Below, one piece after another: positions 8,976 to 20,589 of a DNA stretch of 64,000 bases. Every line of letters begins with the position of its first letter. The first letter of the stretch is position 1. The notes beneath the pieces were generated by a model that worked only from the letters and a program-made list of their open reading frames with translations, made no database searches and was not told the DNA's origin. The stretch comes from Rhyacophila brunnea (lineage: Eukaryota; Arthropoda; Insecta; Trichoptera; Rhyacophilidae). Position numbers and translations under genes: made by a program. The stretch covers positions 62,001 through 126,000 of the forward strand of contig JAGYXB010000657.1 of NCBI GenBank assembly GCA_022495005.1, in the 5' to 3' direction.

Positions 8976-10631
8976 TTTGTGGTGAAAGTATTGGAGATGC
9001 AAGAGACTGGTGATATGTTTCTCGGATGAATGGAGGAGCGAGAATTTATTGTTTCTTAAATGGTATACAGGTGGTACAAGAATGAATAACGCAAGAGAGA
9101 TGTTAGCAGTCCGAGACTCAGTAGAAGTGTGTACTAAGCGGTGAGATTTACTCAGTCCGAGGAACAATGATATAGTGTACTACTACAATTACTGCTTTAT
9201 CCCATCAACTGTGACTCGCTAAACTTTATTGAAATGAATATTAGATACATTTCGAAAAGCAAATGATGTGGGTCACAATTGGATGCAAGGGGTACAAGTG
9301 GTGCAAGATTAGTAAATGCGCTCCCTAAAGACATATTCATTTTCAATGATGTACTATTCATTTTGTTTTTGAAACTTTTTCTGCATTACATTGTACTTAG
9401 GTAAGTATGTTTTGATTTTATTTTATTTTTTATTATTATTATTATTGTTGCTATTATTTTTTTTCTATATTCTCTTCTCTTATGTGAGGGTAATATTTCA
9501 CTTATAATGTAAATATCATCTTGTGTACGTCTTGAATTTAATGTTTTGTATTCTTAAATAAATAAATTGGGTAATGTGCTGACCGTCGTATGACTGCAAC
9601 TTCGCGGCATTCTGCTGACCAGGCCTGAGGTTGTCGACCCTCATCGAAGTATGTCACTCTTGCAGAATGTGCTGATCGTAGATGAGGTAACTCGCTGATT
9701 ATCGCGTTATTACAAATTACCCTGACAAGGCCTGGGGCTATTGACTGCTACAAGTACTTCTACTACAGAAATTAGTTATTTCGATTCATGTGTAGCTTGA
9801 AATACGTACGGTTGTTGAACTTGTGTTGATGTTCTTCTACGGTGGTGTTTAAATAATTAGTGTTCATGCTGAATTCGTTTTCCGTTGTCAATACGAGAAT
9901 GGCTACTGCAACGAGTCCAAAACGTCGAGGAACAAAGAAAAAGCACACGTGGTGACAACCCAAAAAATCTATTATGTTAACACGTCATTTAAACTCGCAG
10001 GTAGAGTTAAGATTTTCCAATAATTTTCTAGCGAAATGAGATTAATATTTATTTTGTAACCTAAAGCCTTAAAAGTTGTACAAACCGAAATTGCTAATTC
10101 GATTAATGCCAAAAGTGAAGTTAACAACTTTTCAAACCGTATGATTGTATATTGAAAACTTAGATTAAATTACTATTCATACAGATCTGGTCTTAGCAAA
10201 TAATGACATACCTATTTGCGAAAGGTAGCAAATTCGCCAACACCAGTCTGGGTGCCAAATTAGATTTGAGAGGGCGAAATTCATTTGCCGAATCGACGCG
10301 AAAACCCAAGCTGAGTTTGCTTTTCTGATTTCACAACTTCAACTGACCGGAACTAATGTATATTCCGAATTGATATTTCGCCCTTGCGAGCAAGGTATTT
10401 ATTAATATCCTAATACAGTTCGACTCACTGCTTAGTGCTCACAACTGTACATGCCAAATCGGTGAAATTTAACAATCAATAAAGGTCAATTGCTATTTCC
10501 GATTCAAAACGGAACACGTCAACTTTCGAAATCTTGAGATAGTTTTTTTTGTGGATACGAATTATATAATAAGGCCGAAATGTACTCTAAGAATCTGTAT
10601 TTTGACCGATACGTCATCGCAACCTACATCG
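8976..10631. other. Unassigned sequence with another LINE-type tail
   Basis: Around 9340-9572 a TTTT/TATT-rich stretch ends AATAAATAAATTGGG, like the 3' tails of LINE copies elsewhere in the window, so it may be another decayed LINE 3' untranslated region. At 9598-9720, CTGACC and GCTGA words recur. No gene was recognised. Confidence 0.4.
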
Positions 10632-11155
10632 TACCTCATCATCATCATCATCAGGGGCGCGACAACCCGGTGTTGGTCCTGGCTTCATTCAACAGCTCCC
10701 TCCGCCTATCCTTATCCAGTGGGCCGCTTTCCAATTCGGTACCCCCAGAATACGGCAGTCACTGGCAGATCCATCCAACCAGCAAATCTTTGGCCTCCCT
10801 CTTCTTCTACATCCTATTGGATTGCTGGACATCACTCTCTTTGCCGGTTCATTGTCATTCATACGGTGCACATGACCTAGCCATCGCAGTCCCCCAATCT
10901 TAATTGACTGAACTGCGCTGCAATCTTCGTACAGCCCGTAGAGCTCAGCACTATATATTCTCCTCCGATTGGTGCCATCCCTGATCAGTCAATATATACG
11001 GCGGAGAATTTTTCTTTCAAATATGTTCAGGGCTCGTTCATTTCGCAGAGTTAATGTCCAGATTTCCGATGCGTAGGAGAGCACTGGCTTTACAAGTGTC
11101 TTGTAAAGAGTGCTTTTAGTTCGGCGAGATAGTATGCTACATCGTACGTAACTAC
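10632..11155 (-). pseudogene. RTE-type LINE 3' end, decayed
   Basis: Read on the minus strand this is the C-terminal part of a non-LTR retrotransposon reverse transcriptase polyprotein. Recognisable pieces in broken frames include a GGLRWLGHVHRM-type motif and, at about 10690-10870, a GCRRRGRPKICWLD block. RWxGHxxR followed by GRPxxxW is characteristic of RTE-like LINE C-termini. The element ends in a CAT/ATG microsatellite (TCATCATCATCATCA on the plus strand at 10637-10652), the usual short-repeat RTE tail. Frameshifts and stops interrupt it, and the catalytic YADD region is absent. Confidence 0.75.
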
Positions 11156-11195
11156 TAAAATCCTTCATGCCTCAGAGTAATGATATATAGAGAGC

Positions 11196-11395
11196 GCCTA
11201 TTTTTCGGCAAAATGAAGCCGTGTTTCTTGTGTATATAACGCACAATAGAACCTCGATTTAGGCATACCTAAGAGAAAGTTAGCCACATAAAGCCACGGA
11301 TAGTATCCATATAACCTCAAGTAAAGGAGTTTTGAAAGTATATTGGAGGTATGTCTAACTTTGAGTAGCCAGTGATCTAGAATCATCGATCTAGT
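11196..11395 (-). pseudogene. LINE fragment related to family C
   Basis: On the minus strand an open frame contains YGYYPWLYVANFLLGM, close to YGYYPWLYPTDFLLGM at 30060-30130. In the fuller copy this lies between the reverse transcriptase and the C-terminal PRCRTN motif. Only about 60 codons are left. A second short stretch, at 11560-11615, repeats the words TTGTTTCTTG and AGAACCTCGATTT. Confidence 0.55.
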
Positions 11396-13473
11396 ATCAA
11401 AACTGGCAATCGATACATAAAGCTCAATAATTGCATTGGTAGGTTATCAAATCAGCAGTTTGGTTCGACTAAAATGTACTGTGACTGAATTTACATGACT
11501 TAAAGTTGAGATCCTGATCCGCCCGGATCTCTGAGTAATGCTATAGAGAAAGCGCATATTTTTATACAAAATATAGCCTTGTTTCTTGCATATAACTTAC
11601 AGTAGAACCTCGATTTTATTATTATCAACTTAACTATGAAACGTTATACCATCGTGTTGTTCCTCAGTATGGCTACCAAATTTAAGCACAACATAGTTAA
11701 AAATAATATGTTCTACTAAAATAACTAAAAATAATTACAACTAAATTTATATTTAACACAAAAACAATAAATTTCAGCAATATATGCTCACAGTTTTTTT
11801 TAAATGATTGTAATCAGTCTAATCCATTTTTACTGGCAACGTTTTGAAGAAATATTTAATTCAGCCGTAGAAATTCCACCTTACTCTAACGCAAAGTACG
11901 GATATATAAGCGTGCTGAATGCTTACGCACTCGTTATTGTTCAAAAGGGCAATTCACGAACGAAGCAATAAAAAACACCGCTTAACTGAAGCATGTAAAA
12001 TTTTTAGTTTTATAGGAGATATTGAGTGTGTAGAGCTTCGAACGACATCAATACGTGCAAGTGAGAAAGCATTCAGCATGCTTATACCTCATGTCCGTGC
12101 GTTAGAGGAAGATAGAAAGTAAACATGCCAAAACGGATCGTTTGTGAATGTCATAGAAATTAAATAATATTTTTATCCATTTTGGTAATGACTTCATATT
12201 TAATCAGTACTTACTGTTAACGTTGCATGATTAAATCATTCATTGTTGAAGTACGTAGCCAATTAATCTTTAAACAGGCTAGTTACGTCTACAATATAAC
12301 AATATTACAACACAGAATTTCCGTTGTATTTTGCAAACAAACATGTGTGTTTCTGTATTACAAATTCACAATAAATATTTAAGTGAGAATTTAAACTCAA
12401 AATAATACTTTCAGCGGTAATAGAAAAAATAGAATAACAGCCTGCTCACTACGTACAAATTTTTGACGTTTAATAATATGTCAAAGTCAAACGGATAGTT
12501 ACTAGCGCCTCTACCGGCAAAGCGTGTATACTAAATTGCATACTGTACCCGACACCACCGGTTGACATTTAATATACTTCGTTGTAGTAGGTTTGCGCTT
12601 AGGTTGTGCAACCGGCAATACTGCTTCATTCAAGAATTGGCCTTCAGGCCTTTCTCGGTGCCCTTTTACTTAGACATGTATAACATGGTTCCCATAAGGG
12701 GGAGGGCTGACAGGACTCTAGCCTGGGGGCCCGGCCTAAGGAGAGGCCCGGCGTGGCAAGTCGATCAGTTAAGTGAAATAAACACAAACCACAAACTTAC
12801 TCTTATAGTAAAAAAAGTAGCTAGTTGAAAAATAAAATTTTATTTTTAAATTATTATTAGTGTATTTCCCGACTAATTAAAATGACTATTTATCCAATAT
12901 GGCAAAGGGTTGCATGTTACATAACTATCACAAAAAGGAGTACCAACAATTCAAGTGGATTTATTTAAAATACCAAAAATCGCTAAAAAATACACAGAAT
13001 ACTCATTATTTAACATGTAACCCTAGAGTTCTACGGAGTACCATTTGGGGAATACTACTATTACACTATCATGATTAAATATAAATAAATATATAAGAAT
13101 TTTCTTTTCCTTTCAAGATGTCAACTATATAAATTCTTGGTGGAAATATATTGTATTGATTAAAATAAAACACAATAATTATGTAGTAGTTTAATATTAG
13201 TCAGAACCTATTTCATCCCTTTCAAAGGGATATTGTTAACTGGCAAAGAATATACATATATTTATACTTATAAATTTTAAAAGGCAAAATTATTTATTGA
13301 AGATTTAAGAAATATAATTAAATAAAATGGGAAATGTATGATTTGGAATGCCACTGTGGTTGAAACACTCGCGGCATTTCACCTGTATAAATTTGTTAAA
13401 TCGTCAGGTTCAGCTAAGTTAGTCTAACAAACCCAAAAAATACGACTATATCACCTAATTATATCGTCTGCTC
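11396..13473. other. Unassigned sequence
   Basis: No gene was recognised over about 2 kb. An open frame at 11919-12122 (67 codons) has no motif. Positions 12680-12790 are unusually GC-rich (GGGGGAGGGCTGACAGG, GGGCCCGGCCTAAGG) for this region and precede AAATAAACACAAACC; this may be the end of an unidentified retroelement. Confidence 0.45.
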
Positions 13474-13665
13474 CCTGGGTTTCAAGACGTTTGGATTCTG
13501 GGGAACGTCTGCTTTGAAGACAGTTGCTGTGATCGGTCATAGCTTGACTGATAAAAAACATTCAACTGAGTACCTGAGACAGCGTAAATAAATCCAAAGT
13601 GGTAATGCAGTTGATGTTTTAGGTGATCTTGAGGTATCCAGGAGACTGACAGAGGTGTTTTAAAT
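13474..13665 (+). pseudogene. Possible retroelement polyprotein C-terminal fragment
   Basis: One plus-strand frame reads FKTFGFWGTSALKTV, then STEYLRQRK, a single TAA stop, then IQSGNAVDVLG and a final RLTEVF before TAA. The order 'tFG.WG..AL..V', 'YLrQR' and 'IQ.GNA..vlG' resembles a C-terminal segment I associate with invertebrate retrotransposon polyproteins. The family assignment is from memory and uncertain. Only about 60 codons remain, with one internal stop. Confidence 0.4.
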
Positions 13666-14547
13666 TCCTGTGGAAACCTAGTTTATAAATAATATGTATT
13701 TCAATGGTTTAATTTTACACTGTTTGTTAAATATTTTGTTTTACTCTTATTCTTATTATTGTTTTTCTAATGTATTATTTCTTTATATAATTGAAGGGTC
13801 GATTACAAAAACAACAGATGTCAGTTTTGTCATATTTTAAATTTATGTCATTTTGTTTTAAAAAAAAATGTCCATATGCTCTCATTTACCGTTCTTTCAA
13901 AAACAGCACATGACATATTAAGTTAAAAGGTTTCTATGATTCCAGCAAAAAAAAAATCATTTTATAAAATACTTTCTACAAATACATCATAATAATATTA
14001 TCTACTTCAAAAGGTGTAATGAACATTTATTTATCATTGAAAAATAAGCAAATATTAGGTAGTATCACATCAAAAAATTGAATTCATAATAATTCACAAC
14101 GAAAAAAATTTATTAAGTTTTTTTGCTCTCCTGTAAAATTGTTCAGTTTTGACATATTATGTTGTTTTTGTAACACCCTTCAATTCTCAATTTAATAATA
14201 TAATACTAGCTGAGCCAGCTGGCTCTCGCCAGTCTGTCTCGCTAGGTCTTGCAGACGGCTTGGCGGTGTTGGATATAAATATAATTGTGAAGTATGCATA
14301 GACGGTGCCATAGTTTTCCCTTCGGGATGGATTTTCATTCACCTCAGACAGTTTGACATTTTGCTGATTTGTCAGTTTTACGATTTACAAGTCGTCACTG
14401 CCAATATAAATTTGGGGTCGTATGCGTAGTCTATTCTAGAGTCTGGCCTTCACAATATCGTCTGACACCACTTCAGAGTGATAAGCTTAGCAGAACAGCA
14501 GGCAATCGCCGATTGCTACCACTGACATTATCTAATATGTTTATATA
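13666..14547. other. Unassigned sequence
   Basis: The first part is AT-rich. Positions 14207-14290 start ACTAGCTGAGCCAGCTGGCT and are locally GC-rich, possibly the edge of an unidentified repeat. An open frame at 14369-14584 crosses into family B and is not a gene. Confidence 0.4.
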
Positions 14548-14912
14548 TTGCACTTTCTCATTCATACTTATTTGTTTTCGTTGAACCAAGAAAACATATT
14601 ACACACGTTGTTGGTTATTTTTTTTATAATTCATTAAGCCCTGCCTCAACCAAACAATATTAGTAAAAAATAATATTTTATTTAATAAATATCCAAAATG
14701 ATGTATGATTTAATGGCATAATTTTAAATATTTAATAGACAGATGCGTATTATGGCTTGGTTTTCCCAGGGTTTAATTGAATTTTAAAAACTAACCAACA
14801 CCATCTGTAAATTGTAGTCTTTGTTCATTGTAAACAAATACGTATAACTGACAAAGTTTAGTCTGTGCTATCTATGGTGGATCCACCCTACCTCCACCCA
14901 TCGCCACTACAG
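14548..14912 (+). mobile_element. Family B element, uninterrupted copy
   Basis: The left arm runs from CATTCATACTTATTTGTTTTCGTT, the centre is ATTTAATAAATATCCAAAAT with its near complement ATTTTAAATATTTAATAG, and the right arm ends GACTGACAAAGTTTAGTCTG and CTACCTCCACCCATCGCCACT. It contains CGTTGAACCAAG where copy 5515-6335 has TTAA plus an insertion. Non-coding and almost palindromic. Confidence 0.7.
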
Positions 14913-15609
14913 GATAGTCTAATTTGTCATACATTTAGATTATTGCGTTATAATACGTTTTATTTATTCAATGGGGGAAGATCCCATTAGATTGAAAAAA
15001 TGTAAAAACTATTTCTCATAATGTCTTTTAAGATACTCGTAATTACCACCCTGAAGCGGTGTGTCCATATGCTTTGCTTCGGAACAAAAATGGTATTTTA
15101 TTTTAAAAATCTTTAAAGTACTTAATATACTAATGAATAAATTCCAACATGCTAAATTTATTATTTAACAAATTATCTGGGTGAGAAAATAAAAAAAAGT
15201 ATTATTTGTATCATGTACAAAGTGGAAAAGGTAGCAGTACATATTGTACCTAATTGTGTAATAAAAATGTCATAATTGACTATATTTCACTATACGTATA
15301 TTATATTTCACTTATAAGTGATGAATGATCAAATAGCAAAGAACATGCATAATAAGAAACTTTATTGGAATTTTATTTTTATTGAGTAGGTATTAATAGT
15401 TACTAATGATATAAAAGAAGAAGAAAGGTTACTGTAATTTTAAATACAATAATTATTATCATAAAATATATAAACATCATTAATTTTTAATTACCTACTT
15501 GTATTAAACGTCATATCAATTTCATTTACCTACCTAAATGTAAAAATAATACAATTATTACTGAATCACAATAACTTCCTATCTATTATATATGGAAGTA
15601 TGTGATACT
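14913..15609. other. Unassigned AT-rich sequence
   Basis: No open frame or repeat boundary was recognised. Confidence 0.45.
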
Positions 15610-15993
15610 TCGACGTTGATCTGACAATAGTATCCATCAGACATATAGCCATTTTTTCAGGGGGTTCAAAAAACTGTTTTTGTCGGTATCAGTTTAATTT
15701 TTATTTTTCAAGTGAAATGATTTAATGTTAGTACTAAAACAGTCGTTTAAAGATGTATGGAAATTGTAATGTCATAATAAAATAAACCAAGCAGATAGAT
15801 AATATTTCTTTTTAGTTTCTAGACATTTCGATGCAGATAGACACCATTGTCCACGTAAAATTTGAGCATTTTAGGATTTTTATCGTAGAACAATAATATT
15901 TCCATTCGACCCGTCACCATGTTGTACAAAATACACAAATAACCTAGAATTCGCCAAAACTGCAGATAGATACTATTGTCAGATCAACGTCGA
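15610..15993. mobile_element. MITE with about 27-bp terminal inverted repeats
   Basis: A 384-bp unit begins TCGACGTTGATCTGACAATA and ends with its complement TATTGTCAGATCAACGTCGA; the pairing continues inward (GTATCCATC against GTATCTATC). No open frame of note lies inside. The flanks ATACT and TAATG do not give an obvious target duplication, so the superfamily is unknown. No second copy was seen in this window. Confidence 0.75.
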
Positions 15994-15999
15994 TAATGT

Positions 16000-16034
16000 C
16001 GCTTTTCTCAATATTATAGATATTGAGAAAAGCG
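16000..16034. repeat. Perfect 15-bp hairpin
   Basis: The arm CGCTTTTCTCAATAT (16000-16014) is followed by the loop TATAG and the exact complement ATATTGAGAAAAGCG (16020-16034). It lies six bases beyond the MITE end. It could be a fold-back footprint or a structured RNA element; nothing else supports a function. Confidence 0.75.
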
Positions 16035-16932
16035 TAATATGTACCTATATAATGTAGTTTCTTATTTATTAAGTCTGAAATTATTAAATTTATTGATAGA
16101 AGTGTTAAAATTATCTTCATCTTACAATAAATATCTTGATTGAAATTGATTATTTATGGGTGCTAATAGAAATGTCACATTTTTTCGATTATTCCTGCAT
16201 ATTCTAAATTTGAATTCTGATACGTCAAATGAAAACGTTCGCAAAAGAAAACAAATGACAATCAATAGTCTATTAGTTTGACAGATAAAAAACAGTGACG
16301 TCGTTTTAGATTATAGTTTTGTAGTAATTAGTGAGGAAATATGCATTTATTTCTTGTAGCACTCCAGTGTGCCGTTTACAGAATTGAATAGTTTTGTGGA
16401 ATATTAATTTAGATTTGTGAAATATCGATTATATAGAAAGTATTAAGCTTTTTGCAATTAAGCAATTTGCGGTAGATGTACAGCAAGATGCAAAAATTTA
16501 TGGTGACGGATATAAAAAGCGATTTAAAAATGATTTTATCTGTGATTGTGTCGAATTTTATCAGATTGTGCCGGATTCAAATGGAAGTAGAATCGGGACT
16601 CTAAAAATTGAAGTGACTTCCTTTAATAATCAACAAAATGGTATAACAAAAACCAGTTCTGACTAATATTAAAATAAGTGGAACTAGTAGGTACTACATA
16701 TTGACGTGTAAATAGAAATTAATTATATGCTATATCTGTAGACATATTCGTAAAAGTATCTACTCAATATAAGGGTAGCAAAAACCTATGGTACTATGGA
16801 GGATTTTAAAACAAGATTTTTGTAAAATCCCATATGAGCAAAACACTTTTTCAATTTTTTGGTCATGCCCCAGTGTTCTGAGCCATACATGACAACTAAC
16901 TGGTCTCATTTAGTGCCTTAAAACGTTGTACC
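16035..16932. other. Unassigned sequence
   Basis: No gene was recognised. Positions 16440-16670 have somewhat more balanced composition and broken plus-strand frames, but no motif. Confidence 0.4.
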
Positions 16933-16936
16933 TTAA

Positions 16937-17295
16937 GGCTATACTTCAGCTTCAGTCTAAAAAGATCGTGACTAGGCGATGCGCGGATTGTGCAAATGAC
17001 GCGAGCCGAACGAAATATAATTTTTCATAAAAATTCAACATGCGTCCTTTTAATGTTATGTTTATTATTATATTCGTAATAGTAATAGTATATTCATTGT
17101 CATGTTTTCTTTTTCAAATACATGCGGAACGTTTTTTAGTCATCTTTACACGAATTAAGAATATATTCCTCCGACGCCATCACAAAGCAATGTGTCGTGT
17201 TTACACCTCGACTGTCAGTCTCCGATTGGCGACGACTGCCAAATTTCGTTCCATCAACTGTTGAAAATTATTTGCCGTTTCACTTATTTATGCTC
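16937..17295 (+). mobile_element. TTAA-flanked piggyBac-like MITE, copy 2
   Basis: This 359-bp unit is bounded by TTAA at 16933-16936 and 17296-17299. It aligns along its length with 5612-5975: GGCTATACTTCAG at the left end, AAAAGATCGTGACTAGGCGATG, ATGACGCGAGCCG, and TTGCCGTTTCACT near the right end. The homology starts exactly at the left TTAA, which supports the boundary. Flanking DNA is unrelated to that of copy 1. Confidence 0.75.
17040..17264 (+). other. Open frame inside TTAA element copy 2 (74 codons)
   Basis: The frame starts at the same ATG as copy 1 and shares MRPFN, a hydrophobic stretch (FIIIFVIVIVYSLSC) and ERFLVIFTRIKN, then continues for 33 more codons where copy 1 stops. The hydrophobic N-terminus could act as a signal or membrane segment if translated. 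No known family was recognised. Comparison with copy 1 shows frame preservation but many replacement changes, so selection on the protein is not demonstrated. Confidence 0.3.
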
Positions 17296-17436
17296 TTAAT
17301 GAAACCGAAGCAACATTTGTTGTCTAAGCACCTTATAACTTCTAAATAAACGCAAAATCATTTGAAAGGTTTTCATAATTATAGGTAAATATTAAGCCAA
17401 ATATTATATTTAAAAACCGTTTTTTATTAACTTTTC

Positions 17437-17659
17437 GGTACTGATCGGTTATCAGGAAGACAGCGGAAAACACATTTTGAAAATACCCGATATACTGAAT
17501 TATTTGTTAGTTTGGGTTAGTTTAGGTTAGGTTAGGTTGGGTTAGGTTAGGTTAGGTTAGTTAGGTTAGGTTTGGTTAGGTTAATCTAACAAATAATCCA
17601 GTTTATCGGCTATTTTCAAAATGTGTTTTCCGCTGTATTCCTGATAACCGAACAGTACC
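17437..17659. mobile_element. Fold-back element with a (TTAGG)n core
   Basis: Left arm 17437-17510 starts GGTACTGATCGGTTATCAGG. It is complementary, with about five mismatches in 74 bp, to right arm 17586-17659, which ends GATAACCGAACAGTACC. Between them is the degenerate GGTTA array. A telomere-like array capped by long inverted arms looks like a mobile fold-back unit, not random slippage. No target duplication was assigned. Confidence 0.75.
17511..17585 (+). repeat. Interstitial (TTAGG)n array
   Basis: About 75 bp of GGTTA/TTAGG units with a few variants (TTGGG, TTTGG). It forms the loop of the fold-back element at 17437-17659. Its internal position shows it is not a chromosome end. Confidence 0.8.
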
Positions 17660-18411
17660 ATAGAGGACCTGTATGATTAAAAGGGTCAGAGTTAATCAGA
17701 CTAAACTAACTGGCCGTGAGTGATCTGTGAAAGATATGTGGGAGATATCAATTTCGAAGTAAACATAGAGTTAAATACCAATTCGTCTACATAGTGCTTG
17801 CGACGTCCAGTCAATGGGCAGCGCCATCACTATGGGTCTCTTTTCGGAGTTATGCCTGCCATAGTTCTATATTTGAAATCCTATCAGGAAATAAAACACA
17901 TTCACATTTATTTCTAAATATGTAGCGATGTTTTGAAATTATAAAAAAAATCAAATTAAATTACATATTTATTCAGGTAGATACTTATTTCCAGTCCCGC
18001 ATTAATGTTTGCAAAGACTGTGTAAATTTTGTGTAATTTTTTTTCCGGCAGTTATTCGGGATACTGTTTGAAAAACAAATTGCAGAAGAGTACTAAATCA
18101 ACATTTACTTTTTTAATTACGGTTTTTTATTACCGAAAGTAAACGACTTTTTTAATATCCTGTAGTCGTGAACGCAACTCGAAATTCGTATCCTCACGAA
18201 CGCGTAAACTGCCGCTTAGCCAAGCCATGTTGCGCGCGCATCTACAGGACTAATATTGAAAACGTAATTATTTCGTTATCAATGCGCAGGCATTATTTTT
18301 AGACAGCAAATAAGTAAGCTTTTGAAGTTCGGTTGGGTTTGCAAGATTTCGGTCAGTTACAAAAACGGCAGCCCGTATTACACGTAGCAAACCGTTAACA
18401 TTAATTCGAGG
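17660..18411. other. Unassigned sequence
   Basis: No gene or recognised element. Positions 18180-18240 are modestly GC-rich. Confidence 0.4.
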
Positions 18412-18607
18412 GCTTAGTGTGAGGCCTCAGTGCCAGCGTTCGGCGCAGCGTTGAGCGTTATGCGCAACTCAAACGTATAATCGTATAAATGTATAACCAA
18501 AAAAAGACATTGTCTACGAACATTTTCACACACGGTTATACTTTTGAGTTGCACAAAACGCTCAACGCTGCGTCGAACGCTGCCACTCAGGACATACACT
18601 TAGTGTC
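18412..18607. mobile_element. Fold-back MITE with long GC-rich arms
   Basis: The left segment around 18428-18470 (CAGCGTTCGGCGCAGCGTTG, then AGCGTTATGCGCAACTCAAA) is complementary with few mismatches to 18545-18592. The word CTTAGTGT occurs at both outer edges (about 18413 and 18599) as a direct repeat, consistent with an 8-bp target duplication of hAT type, although the precise ends are not aligned. Non-coding. Confidence 0.6.
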
Positions 18608-19030
18608 AAACAACACTATCTACAAAAGTGCAACTTTACAGGAGAGCCAAAAATCGTTATTTTAGATTCTTGTAACTCAACAAGGGAAATGTTTATTTAA
18701 AAGCTAATGTTAATATTTAATAATTTATTGTGTATTGTACATTTATCTTGCTTATGATGATGTTAAAATTTATAGGGGTAGTTTTATAAAAATATGAAAA
18801 CAAGGGTAACTTATGTAGTTAGCGTTAAACTTTATTGACGATTTAATAATAAATTAGAAAAGATTGACATAACGTTGTTTGACTATCATGTAGCCATAAA
18901 TGTAAAATAACGTTATCTCAAAAAAAAAAAAAAACACTTTTTTGTAGATAACGTTGTCTGACTTTAAGCACTCGAATTTCAATATGCATTATTAAATTAC
19001 TTACAATATATATCGCTCATTACTATGAAA
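18608..19030. other. Unassigned AT-rich sequence
   Basis: Nothing recognisable apart from an A14 run near 18920. Confidence 0.45.
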
Positions 19031-19425
19031 TATTATTTATTTATTTAGAAAAAGAGTATTACGGTATTACAGTGATTGGCCAATGCGCCATAATACACAA
19101 TAAATACAAAATTATAAAAATATCTTAATTATAAATAACAACTAATATAACAAGAAAGTAGGAAAGACAGCATGTGTATAATATGTAAATATTAAAGAAA
19201 CATGACAATATTATAAGTATACAATTATAAATTTAACCTATTTAACACGTCCACAAACATTATACAGTTAATAAAAAATAAATCAACCTTTATGGTGCCA
19301 TCAAATAAGTTAATTGGACGATACACAGCATCATGAAACATAACATCTGTCCTGCGACGAGGTATCTTGAAGACCGTAGAGCTACGAGTGATATTGGTGG
19401 GAACATGAAAATTAATTTTTGAAAA
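19031..19425 (-). pseudogene. LINE 3' end (CR1/Jockey-like), family C2
   Basis: On the minus strand the frame near 19270-19410 reads FKIPRRRTDVMFHDAVYR, then LFDGTIKVDLFFINCIMF, and a stop region. The 'PRRRT...YR...LF' pattern is the usual C-terminal signature of CR1/Jockey-group LINE polyproteins. A 3' untranslated region follows to a tail of CTAAATAAATAAAT at about 19031-19046. The same tail, interrupted by another LINE, lies at 25040-26434. It is a 5'-truncated copy without reverse transcriptase. Confidence 0.7.
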
Positions 19426-20589
19426 TTAATAATAAAATTAATAGAAATCTCATCTGATTCACTGTTCTGTTCTGAAAATAATAATCATCGCTGTTATCAG
19501 ACTCCGAACCAATATTTTATATCAAGTTTTCCATAATATGTGTGTCTATTCCTCGATTTTTATATCGTGCTCACAGCATTTTTTTCATTTAGTGTAATTA
19601 AGGAATAACCGATCAAAATTTTTATGTTACGTCATATCTATCGATTATTTGACATCTGAATCAATGGTGCTAATAGGTACGCCAGTTACTTCGTTTGCCG
19701 ATTTAATGATATTATACATATTGAATATTGTACTGTTTTTTCAACACTTTTAAATATTTGGTGACACTAAAAACAATAATTTCTCGTGCTTGTCTTTGTA
19801 AGGGTTTTTTTGTAATACCCCGGTCAAGTTGAGGGTATTCATAGTAAAACTGTAAATATACAATTAATTGTATCGTGTAAAACTCCACACACAGACGCAG
19901 CGTTTACACATCTGCACTATGCGCACGAAAGTAAGTGTGCTTCTGCGCAGATCCATACTTAAGTTGTTTAGCTATACACGACCAGTTTTATCAATCCGAA
20001 AATTCACAGTGACCAGGCGCGCCCGTAGAAAAATTGATTTGAGAAGGGTCCATTTTGAAAATAATACCATGTTATTTTTTTATTGATTTTTAAGTCGGCG
20101 GGATTAACAAAATATGGCAAGTGCAATTGATTTTCATATTTTCCCTTAGATTCTGGTCACTCCAATCGCGGAATATTGCACTTTTTCTGATACATTCCTA
20201 AAGTCCCGTCTACATGGTTCACTTGTGACGATCATCGCAGAGGAATCATCCGCAGTGACCCGCGTAAATTCATTCGTGTAAACGTAATTCGTGTAAACAT
20301 TCATCAACGAATCATCGAAAGTGGTCATCCGGAATCAAAAGTGAATGAAGTTGATCTTGTTCTACTTTGGATCATTTTTTGACCACTGCGGATGATTCCG
20401 CGCATGCGCACATGCCACGCATCCGCACTGCACCCCTGAGTATTGTCATAATATTTACATAGGTAGTTAGGTAAACTGTCATTTTGAATAATTGAAAACA
20501 AATCAGTTAAATAGATGTTCCTGCAGCTAAATGCAGTTAAATAGATGTCCACCTAGCTAACCTAAGCTGATGCTAGCCGTAACAATAAT
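19426..20589. other. Unassigned sequence
   Basis: No gene was recognised. Positions 20195-20420 contain repeated words CGTGTAAAC, ATCATCCGCAGTG and GATGATTCCGC, partly inverted, suggesting a decayed inverted-repeat element. Open frames at 19868-20086 and 20146-20552 have no known motif. Confidence 0.4.

Noticed and set aside
9898..9954. Short basic peptide frame (MATATSPKRRGTKKK)
   Set aside because: Only 18 codons, no second copy, no promoter or splice context.
17511..17585. Chromosome end (TTAGG telomere)
   Set aside because: Short, degenerate, enclosed by inverted arms and flanked by unique DNA on both sides.
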